Positions 54,540 to 64,000 of a stretch of 64,000 nucleotides of DNA are shown here, one piece after another. Below the pieces are notes generated by a model, which made no database searches, was not told where the DNA came from, and worked only from the letters and a program-made list of their open reading frames with translations. This DNA comes from Apricaphanius iberus. Lineage: Eukaryota; Chordata; Actinopteri; Cyprinodontiformes; Aphaniidae. The DNA is taken from assembly GCA_028564705.1 (NCBI GenBank), contig JAPXFQ010002623.1:724001-788000 (forward strand), in the 5' to 3' direction. How positions within the stretch are numbered: the stretch's first letter is position 1; each line of letters begins with the position of its first letter. The position numbers were made by a program, and so were the translations under genes.

Positions 54540-55400
54540 TAGTTAAAAAATATCTATGAGGTGAAGCCATACTTTATTCCATGATATATTATTAACTATA
54601 CTGTTCCAAAAAGTGATAACATAAGGAGAAGATATGGATAGCTGTTTAAAAAGCCCTCTGATAGATTTGTTGTGTGAGTTATTAGGTGGAAGGAATATTA
54701 TGCCAACATATATATGAATGGGATCAGTATAGGTCACCAAACCAGCAGAAAAGGAGAGTCCAGTGAGCAGCATTTTGATGCCAGAAAGAACTGCATTCAC
54801 AACAATAAAGAAGTCTTTAGGAGATACAGGTGCATGATACTTTTCTATGAATTGAGAGCAGTGTGCCATTAGGTTAAATTAGTTGATTGGCAAGAATAAT
54901 GTTGTTATTAAACCAATTTTCAAAACATAAACTTTTTGTGTGTAATGTACCTGTTGTTCCAGATATAACATTTATGGGGAGAAAAATTGTGCTTAAATAT
55001 AAGGGACCAGGCAAGTAACATCTGTCTATGAAAGTTTGAGACCTTTATCATAAAATATTTTTTTTAAAAATCAGACCACCATCTTTGGAAAAAATAAAAG
55101 AGAGCATGAGGTTCCATATAGAAGATGTATTGAGTAGGAAATGTATTAGCAAATTTATTTTGAAAGTGTAATTGATGGTTGAGAAGTATATAACATTTAA
55201 ACCACCACATCCTGCTGAGATTAATAAAACAGATTTTTTGATATAATAAACCTTGCTTTTCAAAGTCCAGTAACATCCTATCAATGTCTTTTAAGGTGCT
55301 GTTATTCACATACAGAGAATGAGCACTGTATGAGAGTCTGGCCAGGCCTTCAGCCTTAGAAAGAAGGATTCTGCATTTCAGGGACAAGTCCCTTTGGAAC
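54540..55400 (-). mobile_element. L1-clade LINE fragment (ORF2 C-terminal part)
   Basis: On the minus strand 55387-55064 reads MSLKCRILLSKAEGLARLSY and 55284-55048, in another frame, has FSTINYTFKINLL and IWNLMLSFIFSK. Then 54869-54543 has APVSPKDFFIVVNAV and RGLFKQL...SPYVITFWNSI. This order and wording match the region after RT in fish L1 ORF2. Frameshifts and an internal deletion break it; RT itself is absent. Confidence 0.72.
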
Positions 55401-56609
55401 CATTAGTTAAATGTTCTTTGTGTTTTCTCTACAATAGAGGAAAAAACAATTGGGCATCTCAATTTGGAATCTTTAGTTATAATAATACCAATTACAATAA
55501 TCCTCCTGGCCCTGCCCGCTTTGGTAGAATTTTTCAATTTTTGCCTGGGGGCGGGATGATGCTATTTCATGGGGTTCAGTTACACTTTAAGACGAGATGC
55601 AAAGGTGGACTGAGCGCTCGGTTGTGAGGTGCTACTTGGGGGCTTCCCGCTAGCTTACCCAGGAGCCTAACTGGGTTAGCCTTCAATTCTTAACCTTTGC
55701 GCCCCAGCACCTAACCATCTAAGGCACCACCGTTTTCATCTGTTACTTGCAGGAGACCTCCATGTCAAGAGTAGACCTGGTGATGAACTGGTATTGCTTA
55801 GTTACATTCCAGCCGCTGGGTAACTGAACTCTGTCACAGAGTAATTAGCTGTTGCTAACTGATGCTCCTCCTCAGCCACTTCAGTGGAAATACAGAGACC
55901 TGGAGCCGACCAAATAAATGCATTTGGGAATAAATTAAGAAAAAAATAATATATATGTGAATAAATAAACATGGAGATAAATACATGTGTAAATAAATAA
56001 ATAAATGTGAAAATAAATATTTTTTGAAAATGTTGTTTTCCAGATTTATTTATTTACTTTTAATTTAATCTATATTTATTTATTTACACATTTATCTATT
56101 TATTGTCAAAAAAAAATGTATTGTCAATTTTGGGAGAGATGGTCCTCCATACAATAACAACGAATTTGACAAATGAAAAGAAGACAGAGAAAAAAAAATC
56201 TTACGTTTTTGATTCTAGCAGTTTGACAAAACAAAATAAACTTAATGTTATTTGTCGAAATGCTAAATTATAATTAATTGTGGAAAAACATTTCTATACA
56301 GAATATATTTTCACTGAAATCTGAAAACATACAGCTCAATTCGGGTCAGTTTTCCTCAAAACAAGTTGCTTTAATACAGACAAATATGAAGTTGTTACAT
56401 TCCCATTCCATATATTGTTCTAAATATACACAGTGTGTTTCATTACCAATAAGACACCAGGTCTGTGCATAAACCCTTCCAAAAATAAAGATTTAAACAA
56501 ATATAACAGTAAAACAGTAATCAGTTTTTCAAGCATGGATAGTTTCTCAAACTTGAACTTTAGTCATTTCCAGAGTTCTAAAAAAAATTCTAACTTATTT
56601 GAAACAATT

Positions 56610-56617
56610 AGTTTATT

Positions 56618-56683
<66 letters not shown>

Positions 56684-56686
56684 GAG
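56610..56686. repeat. (TTA)n/(TTTA)n microsatellite and candidate nipsnap1 polyA site
   Basis: About 20 ATT units preceded by TTTA repeats. On the minus strand the TTTA part gives overlapping AATAAA hexamers about 600 nt after the nipsnap1 stop, so it could also serve as its polyadenylation signal. Confidence 0.55.
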
Positions 56687-57219
56687 TACTGAGTTAACAA
56701 TATTAGTTGTGAATATGTCAGTACAACTCCAGAAAAGTCAGCCATGATTTTGAAAACTGTTAAATAGTTATAACAAAAAGCTAAAAGTTTTGAAGTTCTA
56801 TCTGCTCATGTCACTCATCCAAACGTGTTGAGAAATGAAGAGTACAAATAATGAGATTCTCTTTTGTGAAACAGTATTTCATACTATAAATTCTGACAGG
56901 AAGGTAGTTTTTGACTTATGGAACCCCTCCAGAAATTATTGGTACAGCTTCATAATTAATCCTAAAATGGACACATATTGTTCCCAAGTCTTCATGGTCA
57001 ATATCCAAGCATTTTCAAAGCATGTTTTTCTCCAAAATCTTTGACTGATACCTAGAAATACAGGTTATATGAAATAACCCCTAAAAATGAACCACTGTAT
57101 CATTAATGTTTTAACATTTGGCTGGAGTGCAAATGGAAAATGTAAGATGCAACACAGATAATCACAGATTTAACAAACAGATGATTCAGCTCAGACGTTG
57201 GCAAGTTTTAGCCAAGATT

Positions 57220-57284
57220 TCACTGCAAAGGTGAACTCCTGGTAGGAATCATTAATCTGGACTCCATGCTCCTCACCAAAGGCA
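57220..57284 (-). CDS. nipsnap1: nipsnap1 last coding exon (stop 57220-57222)
   Basis: Acceptor TCCTTAG, then phase 1 entry and the residues [20 protein letters not shown] before TGA. Another frame is also open for about 30 codons, but only this one continues the protein. Confidence 0.92.
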
Positions 57285-58583
57285 CTAAGGAAAGATAGAG
57301 ACACATGTTATAACACAGGCCTTGATTAAATTAATCAAAAAAAGGAATCTACTTGTATCAACTTTTTTTCCATCATTGAAATGTTTCCCACTACTTAACA
57401 CATTTCCAATAAGTGTCTTGCAGATTAAATGTTTAAAAAACAAGATTTGGGTGCACAAACTTGAATTTATAGTTTATTTTTACAGGGTCAAAATATTTTC
57501 ATATAGCCATCAACAATACTGTAGCACAATATACTTTAAGACTAGCTTTAATGCATGTCTTGAACAGAAGGTTCTATCCAGATTTGACGAATCTAGCTTT
57601 TAATTCGAGTTGTATTTCCTATCTTTGTGTTGATCTCTCTGGAACATTCTCTAATTGGGTAAATATCTTGTTTTTCTTTCTTTCAGACTGTAAACCATTT
57701 AAACAACTGGCATGTGAGCAGGTGCAAATTCATCCCTAGTCAGGTCACGGCAAGGCAAAACTTGCTTCATAGTGGACCTTGACACTGGTGTTCTAGCATT
57801 TTCCTGTTTCGGGTGGGCTTGCTTCCTGATGGTTCCTGTGTTGTTTCTGAAATCCGTAGTCAACTTAAATTAAACTGACATAAAATAAAATCTTTTAACC
57901 TTCCCTGAAACTATTAAATCTTAACCAAAGTTGCCTGTCCCGTGAGTATTGTCATACAAGTCCTAATAAGTCGACAGTGAATTCAAACATATTCAATTAA
58001 TTCTTGCAGATAAAAAAATTAAAACATGTTTTATGATTGTTTCATCCTGAACACAAGAATATGTAACTGAAAGCTCCAAATTAACACAACATTAATGCCC
58101 ATGATAAATACTTGACATGAAATGTACAGTTGATTACTACACTAATTCAAACGTATTAGAAACATTTTTATTTTAAATCTTCTGTCAGTCATAAAAGATC
58201 CAGAATAATTACACACGCTTTTCTGGTTTCAGTTCATACAAGTGCTCCCTCTACTGGCAAACAACTGCTCCTGCACAACATAGTTTTATGTTTGCTTTGT
58301 TAGTGTTTGGCCTCTTTCCTCTTGAACATCAATCTTTAAATTCAATTAAAAAAGCTTAAGGATTAATGCTACGTCTCAGTAAAGCTGGATGTTGCTCTTA
58401 AACCTAACCTGCAGTGCTGTGATAGAGTCCTCTCAGGGATTTATTTTCTGTTTTTCCTTTTTGTTGGCGGTAGTAAGGTCTGTTCTATTTGGAATTTAAA
58501 CCAAATGGTGATTCACAGTTAATTTGTGATTTTAACAAGAAGGCTGGAATATTTGGTTAGATAGCCCCCCCCATAAATAAAAA

Positions 58584-58617
<34 letters not shown>

Positions 58618-61600
58618 TACAAAAATCGTAACAAGACAAAATCTGTCAGGGGGAAAATACTTTTTTGTTGTCAGACTTGTCTTACCTGTATAATATACAT
58701 TTACATCCCAGCCCTCTTTTTGCCAAGCAGCGTTTCTTGTCTCCTCTCGGGACTGAAGACTTTCATAGGCTATGAAAAGATATTTAATCATTATATCTTG
58801 TGGAAAGAAATTTTAATCACATATTCATATTATAGCAAATTAATTTAATAGATCTTCCATTCTTCCATTTATTAGAAAATTTTAAGTAATGATATATACC
58901 CAAGATCATGTAAAATATTTGAATCTGTAATTATGCATGCAAGGTTTGTCACAAAACAATCAAAAGTACAGCATGTAATAGTAGAAGATATTCTGCATAC
59001 AGCATTAGTAATTATAACAGTAGAGTATTTTTCTGCAGCGTAAAGTGTTTACATGCACCTAAAATTTTATGTTACAATTTTATTTATTATTAGTGAATTT
59101 GAAAAGAACATATATATCAAAGGGTGATATCTATTAAGAATGAATCAAAAACTGTTGGTTTGTCTAAATTCCCAATAGAGGTGTGGTTCCAGTTATTATC
59201 ATAATCACTTATTATTTCTTACTAAAAAAATCTAACTATGCAACAAAAAGGAAGTGGCTGATATTCCAATGCAATGTGTCATCATACTATTTTACTGTTT
59301 TGAAGCTCCAGTCAAAGCCATCCTGAGGAATCAGCTAACTTTGTCTTCTTAAATGCATAGAGTGTATACATATCAGAGAAAACATTCAGGATTTAAAGTC
59401 ATATATACAAAGCCATATTGTAATGCTTATTCAGTTATTTTTTGCTATTTATGTTTGAGTTTGAGTCCCATTTTATACACAGTGTTTGTACTCTGATCTG
59501 AGAGAATATGCCTTTTATTCGAAGGTTGCCTCTGTGCAAAACAATAAGGGGCTGATTTATCAAGATTCCTGATAATGACCGCAAAATTATGTGCGGTCAG
59601 TATAGCCCTTTTGGAAAATTAATTGTTCGCCTCTGGCATAGCTGGACCTCGTTCCCAAAATTAAATTCTACTTTTGGACCACTCCTGAGCTAGCTCTAGC
59701 AACAGTAATGCAATCATAGTGGTATTCACTTATATTTTTATTTCAGATCGAAACAAGAACATTTATGAATATGGATCAGTAATGGCTTAGATGAAGCCAT
59801 ACACTAAAAAACTGATACAGCCATTTAATAATTTAGCTCCATGATCTCAAACAAGTAGAAAAATATAGCTAATTTTTTTTTTAAACATAAGACTTCATTT
59901 TTATTTTAAAAATATCCTAATATACGACAAGTATTGACTCACCCCACAAGTGATGAACAACATACAGGTCACCGATCTGGGAGAAGAACCCACCCACAGC
60001 CTCATTGTTTTCTTGTCTGTATTTTATTGCCCTCGCCCTGTAATAGGAGAGGTTATCTTCAGGAGTTAAATGCTCACAGTGACACATCGAATACTTAAAC
60101 AAGCAGGAGTGTATACACTGAACAAAAATATAAACGCTTTTGTTTTTGCTCCCATTTTTTATTAGAGGAACTCAACGATCTGAAACATTTTCTAAATACA
60201 GAAACTAACCATTGCTATCAAATATTGTTAAAAAATCTGGCTAAGTCTGTGATACTGAGAATTTCTCCTTTTCTGAGTTAATCCATCCCATCTCACAGGT
60301 GCACCAAATAAAGATGCTGATTAGACAGCAAACCAGAAATCAGTCAGTATCTGGTGTGTACATGATTCTTGGAAGCTGAAAACATCCCAGTTCTTGTTCT
60401 GTATCGGTGTATATGACAGCGTGTTCCAGTTACTGCCAATATCCTGCAACTTTGCACAGCCATTAAAGAGGAGTGGACCAACATTCCACAGGCCACAATT
60501 GACAACCTGATCAACTCCATGCGACAGAGATGTGTTGCACTGCATGAGACAAATGGTGTTCACACTAGATACTAACTAGTTTTCTGAGTCTCCAGATCCC
60601 CCCAATAAAACAAAACTGAACATTTCAGAGTTGCCTTTTATTGTGTCCAGTGTAATGCACACGTGCAATAACCATAATGTCTAATCAACATCTTGATATG
60701 GCACACATTTGAGGTGGGATGGATTATCTTAGCAAAGGAGAAGTGCTGAATACCACAGATTAAGCCAGATTTGTGAACAATATAGGATAGAAATGGTTAT
60801 TTTGAATATGTAGAAAATTTTTAGGATCTTTGAGCTCATCTCATACAAAATCAGAGGCAAAACAAAAGTGTTGTGTGTATGTTTTCGTTTAGTGTATTTA
60901 GTGTTTCAGGTAGGTGAAGCTTGTATTACCAGCGGTTGCCCCATTCAAGCATGGTTCCTGGCTGAAAGACAGAAGAGGAAGGAGAGCTTTAAATAAAAAA
61001 AAATACATTCACTCGATTGCAATAATTATGTTTTGCTATTTTAATGTTGTCTGTGGCTTTAGGTTTTTTAGTGTAATTTGAAAAATTGTTTGTATCATGA
61101 CTCGACACGCAGGAACAAGTGAAGCACTGGCTGCAAACAGGTTTTATCTGTTTGTAATTTTTCCCATAATTAAAGCAGTGGTTCCTTCAATCAATGAGTC
61201 AGCTATGAAAAAATATAGAAAACATGCAGCATAGTCAGAAAAGGAATATCAAGTTAAGGGCATAAATAATGTTATTGTTCCAGACAACAATTAATATCCA
61301 AGCATTGTTTTGTCTCTGATTACCAACATAAAACATTTACAATAGTTTTGTAAAAGTAATTCTAATACCTTAACTATTAGCTCAAGCCATAAGCTTTAGA
61401 AAGCTTAACTGAAAAGTTTGCTCAGCAATTACTAATCATCTGTATTCATATAATTATGAAGAGTATAATGCAAATTGTAATCATGTTTACGGTCATTGGA
61501 AAAAGTTAGAATTAGTGTCAGTACCTTCATTGGAAAACTAAACCCCCCCAGTAATTCAATAGCTTGAGGAACCTCCATTAATAGTTTTCTGTGAGACAGC

Positions 61601-63573
61601 ATTAGTCTTGGACCTTGCAGTCAGGCAGCTTGAATGTTTTCTTTTGCATCTATTCTGTTGTAGATTTGCTGCAGTGGGCATGAAACATTGTCCTACTGAT
61701 GACCCAGTTTGGACCAAACTTTAGCTCTTGATGGACTTACATTCAGCCCCATATTATTTGAGTATAGTTTATGATCAATTCAATTCTGGCTATTATAAAA
61801 CAGATAGTTTGACTGAAGAAAATACAAGAACAAAAACCTGGTTGGCGATCCATTTCAGACAAAGTTCTCATTTTGCATATATTTTATCAAACAGCAAAAT
61901 ACAGTCATATTCAGTGATTTAGAATCCTCAATGAAAAGTTAATTTATTTGAGTAAATAAATTGACTAATTATATAGGTAAATTAAATGCAGGCAAATGTT
62001 ATTTTCAAAAGGTACTATTAATCTGATACACATTGAAGGTGTATTCTATTTTGTTGAATTTATGCTCATACAGCCCTTGTTAACTTGCTTTTGTATTTCC
62101 TTTTCATTTATTGTTCTGTTTGTTTACTTTTCACGTAACAGCTCTCTGTAAATTAAGGTTATGCATCTCTACTTCGATCTTTTTTGTCCAAAGTTTTTCC
62201 AGGGGTCTTGTGGTTCATTTAGATATGGCTTTGCTGAGCTAAACCACATAGCCATATTTTTTGTAGACAGAGGATACTTTTTTCCTGACCTTCCATTCAA
62301 GCAAGATTCACTGGGTTTGTCTAAATTTGTGGTTATAAAGTTTAATATTCGATGTGGTAAATTAGATTTATAGACTCTAAAATGCAGCCTAAGGGATTTT
62401 TGCAAGTCTTCTAAATATTTCCCAGTCTAACCCTGGCGTGACTTGCCTGGAAATACTCTCCTGGGAATATTTTCAACCATCTTGAATATGTATTAGTGGT
62501 TGATTTTAAAAAAATCACTTTTTAGTGATCAATTCAAAATGTGTACTCTTTCCAAACTGAAAAATAGCAACAATTGCTTCTTTAAAGTCATTGCTAAATC
62601 TTTCTTCTTTAGCATTGTCTCCCATCTGCATTCTTCAGAAAGGTAAACTGCTCAAACTCTTAGCAAGATCTGGCTACTACTATTCTTCTGAAACAATATA
62701 AATAATTTATTTTCATTTTATATTTTCATAACATGCTGTTGCCTGAAGGGACCAACATCGACACACATTACCTTAAGTCTGTAGGTGCGAAGTTCATAGA
62801 GATGTGGTCCTTTTCTTGGTAAAGGTTCATTCCAAAAGCTAAACTCCAACAGAAGCTGATTTTGCCTTGAAATCAACATTTTGGCCCTCTCTTTCCGGAA
62901 CTCCAAGTACTCCTAAAATTAAATGCAATTATATTTTTATTGTTAATTTAAAAAAAAGAGACACAAAGGCACGATAGGCACATGAAACATTTTGCTATGA
63001 AAAATAAATCTTGTTGCAGTATACCTTGTTGGCTCTTAATTTCTGTAGGCATTCAGTCAAAGCTGGATACCCTCCTCTGTATCGCCACAGATGCACTGAG
63101 CAACAAGAACAGCAGATGTCACTGTAGCACTTTACTAAAGCTCATTCCACCCACACACCTAAGTCTTACAGAACCTAAATCTAATTTCCAGCTCTAAATT
63201 TTTCTAAATGCTCCTGATGTACACAATAAATAATAATTGTAAATGACCATATAAGGAAAAACAATATGTTGTCTCATTGGGGGAAGTTTCTGAATTTCTG
63301 CAGGCTTCTGGAACGCTCTGCCAAACAGATTATGGTCAAACGAAAGACACTTAAAATAAGTGTTAGAGAAACACTGACACGAAAAATCAGTTTCCTCCTT
63401 CAGGCTCTATGATTGATCAAAGTTATCAGTCAAATCAGGTTTCTATCAGTTCCCATTTATGCTTTGACTTCAGCTTACCAGCTTGATCCTGCTCTCCATA
63501 CCAGGTATTCCAGCTTCCAACAACCTCACATGGGAAGTCCTGATCCTGATGGAGTCTACTTTGCACTTCAGCC
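57220..63573 (-). CDS. nipsnap1: NIPSNAP1, C-terminal two thirds (seven exons; 5' exons beyond right edge)
   Basis: Visible CDS: 63573-63479, 63095-63025, 62912-62772, 60961-60930, 60037-59943, 58769-58686, 57284-57220 (583 nt, 193 residues plus TGA), all phases consistent. NIPSNAP proteins are mitochondrial, with two ferredoxin-like NIPSNAP domains, and act as tags for mitophagy when exposed on damaged mitochondria. Hallmarks: [114 protein letters not shown] and a C-terminal [13 protein letters not shown]. These match NIPSNAP1 rather than NIPSNAP2 ([20 protein letters not shown]). The mitochondrial targeting part is outside the window. Same strand as castor1, about 3.1 kb upstream of it. Confidence 0.94.
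57285..58685 (-). other. nipsnap1 last intron
   Basis: 1.4 kb with a short (ATT)n microsatellite at 58577-58617. No other feature is recognised. Confidence 0.55.
58686..58769 (-). CDS. nipsnap1: nipsnap1 exon (penultimate)
   Basis: 84 nt from TTTCATAG to GTAAGA. It encodes [20 protein letters not shown] and DVNVYYT. Confidence 0.94.
58770..59942 (-). other. nipsnap1 intron
   Basis: 1.2 kb, AT-rich, with nothing recognised. Confidence 0.5.
59943..60037 (-). CDS. nipsnap1: nipsnap1 exon
   Basis: 95 nt from ATTACAG to GTGAGT. It encodes [20 protein letters not shown] and [11 protein letters not shown], the most conserved part of the second NIPSNAP domain. Confidence 0.95.
60116..60894 (+). 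mobile_element. Decayed mariner-type element (779 bp)
   Basis: TA-flanked (60114-60115, 60895-60896) with ends CACTGAACAAAAATATAAACGC and ...GTTTTCGTTTAGTG. It is related to 41729-42913 but more diverged. At about 60440-60570 the plus strand keeps [21 protein letters not shown], the transposase C-terminus; everything before it is deleted. Confidence 0.75.
60930..60961 (-). CDS. nipsnap1: nipsnap1 32-nt microexon
   Basis: It encodes [11 protein letters not shown] between CTTTCAG and GTAATA. Its phase (0 in, 2 out) is required to join the neighbouring exons. Confidence 0.92.
60962..62771 (-). other. nipsnap1 intron
   Basis: 1.8 kb, AT-rich. No repeat or exon is recognised. Confidence 0.5.
62772..62912 (-). 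CDS. nipsnap1: nipsnap1 exon
   Basis: 141 nt from AATTTTAG to GTAATG. It encodes [20 protein letters not shown], then [20 protein letters not shown] and LRTYRLK; phase 0 at both ends. Confidence 0.95.
63025..63095 (-). CDS. nipsnap1: nipsnap1 exon
   Basis: 71 nt from TTGCTCAG to GTATAC. It encodes [20 protein letters not shown] and ANK, ending the first NIPSNAP domain. Confidence 0.94.
63479..63573 (-). CDS. nipsnap1: nipsnap1 exon (first one in the window)
   Basis: 95 nt from ATGCCAG to GTAAGC. It encodes [20 protein letters not shown], then [11 protein letters not shown]. Upstream exons, with the start codon, are not between 63574 and 64000. Confidence 0.9.
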
Positions 63574-64000
63574 CTGGCATCAGCATGAAGATTAATAATA
63601 AAGACATATAAAAACACATTTTAAGTGTTGTGTAGATTTATAATATACTGCTCAGTAAGGGAAATGTAATAATGTAATGCAAAGGAAAAGATAATAAATG
63701 AAAAAGAAACTTACTCCACTTACTAAAATGTTTTTATCAGATATGATAAGATAACCTTAGTGTTGTGAAATAATACAATTATTATGGAATTATTATGGAA
63801 CATAGCAATCGAATAATTGGAGCCTCTAAACTGTCCATTAGCTTAAAGCAAATCAACATTTTCTCTTTACGAGGGGAAAAAAGAGCAATTTTAAAACTAT
63901 TTTAGCACCATAATTAAAAAATGTTAGACAATTTTTTTGAATTTATTTCATTTAACTACATTTACTAAATTAAACTATTTCGGTGTAATAAGCGTTTCAA
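63574..64000 (-). other. nipsnap1 intron, running off the window
   Basis: AT-rich, without exon or repeat signal. Confidence 0.5.

Larger units (their letters stand above)
54431..57219. other. Intergenic region between nipsnap1 and castor1
   Basis: It contains an L1-clade LINE fragment (54540-55400), A/T-rich ATTT and AAAT runs at 55930-56110, the (TTA)n microsatellite at 56610-56686, and the nipsnap1 3'UTR. The block 55400-55900 is GC-richer but unassigned. Confidence 0.6.

Noticed and set aside
56600..56747. Poly-Leu open frame
   Set aside because: It is translation of the (TTA)n microsatellite, not a gene.
57193..57284. Alternative 30-codon frame in the nipsnap1 last exon
   Set aside because: It first looked like the end of an unknown gene, but only the other frame continues the upstream exons in phase and gives the known NIPSNAP1 C-terminus.
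58519..58685. Asn-rich open frame after the nipsnap1 penultimate exon
   Set aside because: Intronic read-through across an (ATT)n repeat beyond the GTAAGA donor.

Overview
The window is vertebrate nuclear DNA, almost certainly from a teleost fish. It is AT-rich and intron-rich, with GT-AG splice sites. It carries typical fish repeats: Tc1/mariner and hAT elements, TTAA-flanked MITEs, L2-type LINE tails and an L1-clade LINE fragment. It also holds a gamma/epsilon-like endogenous retrovirus. All recognisable host genes lie on the minus strand, so they read from right to left.

Host genes. (1) 57220-63573 is the 3' part of nipsnap1: seven coding exons, with the N-terminus beyond the right edge. 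(2) 3290-54150 is a complete nine-exon gene for a CASTOR arginine sensor, most likely castor1. All exon phases close, giving a 1005-nt CDS and 334 residues. (3) 140-1150 is the 5' end of a secreted-protein gene. It has a TATA box, two in-frame start codons, a 34-nt first exon and a 137-nt second exon. From its architecture and the human 22q12.2 neighbourhood (NIPSNAP1, CASTOR1, LIF/OSM) I suggest a LIF/OSM (M17)-type cytokine; this is inference.

Mobile DNA fills the large introns. Castor1 intron 2 holds a 12.1-kb provirus (24027-36170) in the same orientation as the gene. It has two LTRs of about 620 bp, a 4-bp CTTC target duplication, a tRNA-Ala-like primer site, a polypurine tract, gag, an in-frame TGA followed by pro, pol in another frame, and env split over two frames. 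Between protease and reverse transcriptase, two H-x-[ST] motifs and the predicted secondary structure resemble a 2H phosphoesterase. This is the least expected item in the window. Other introns contain nested insertions whose target duplications can be read: Tc1 inside hAT (intron 7), mariner inside hAT (intron 1), and a Harbinger-type MITE inside hAT (intron 1). Several non-autonomous elements keep an ATG-bearing first exon ending in a splice donor, all antisense to castor1.

Limits. Homology calls rest on recognition of protein and repeat families by eye, with no database search. LTR differences, the T-run frame break in pro/pol and the env frame break could be sequencing or consensus errors. 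No CRISPR arrays, rRNA genes or tRNA genes were seen.
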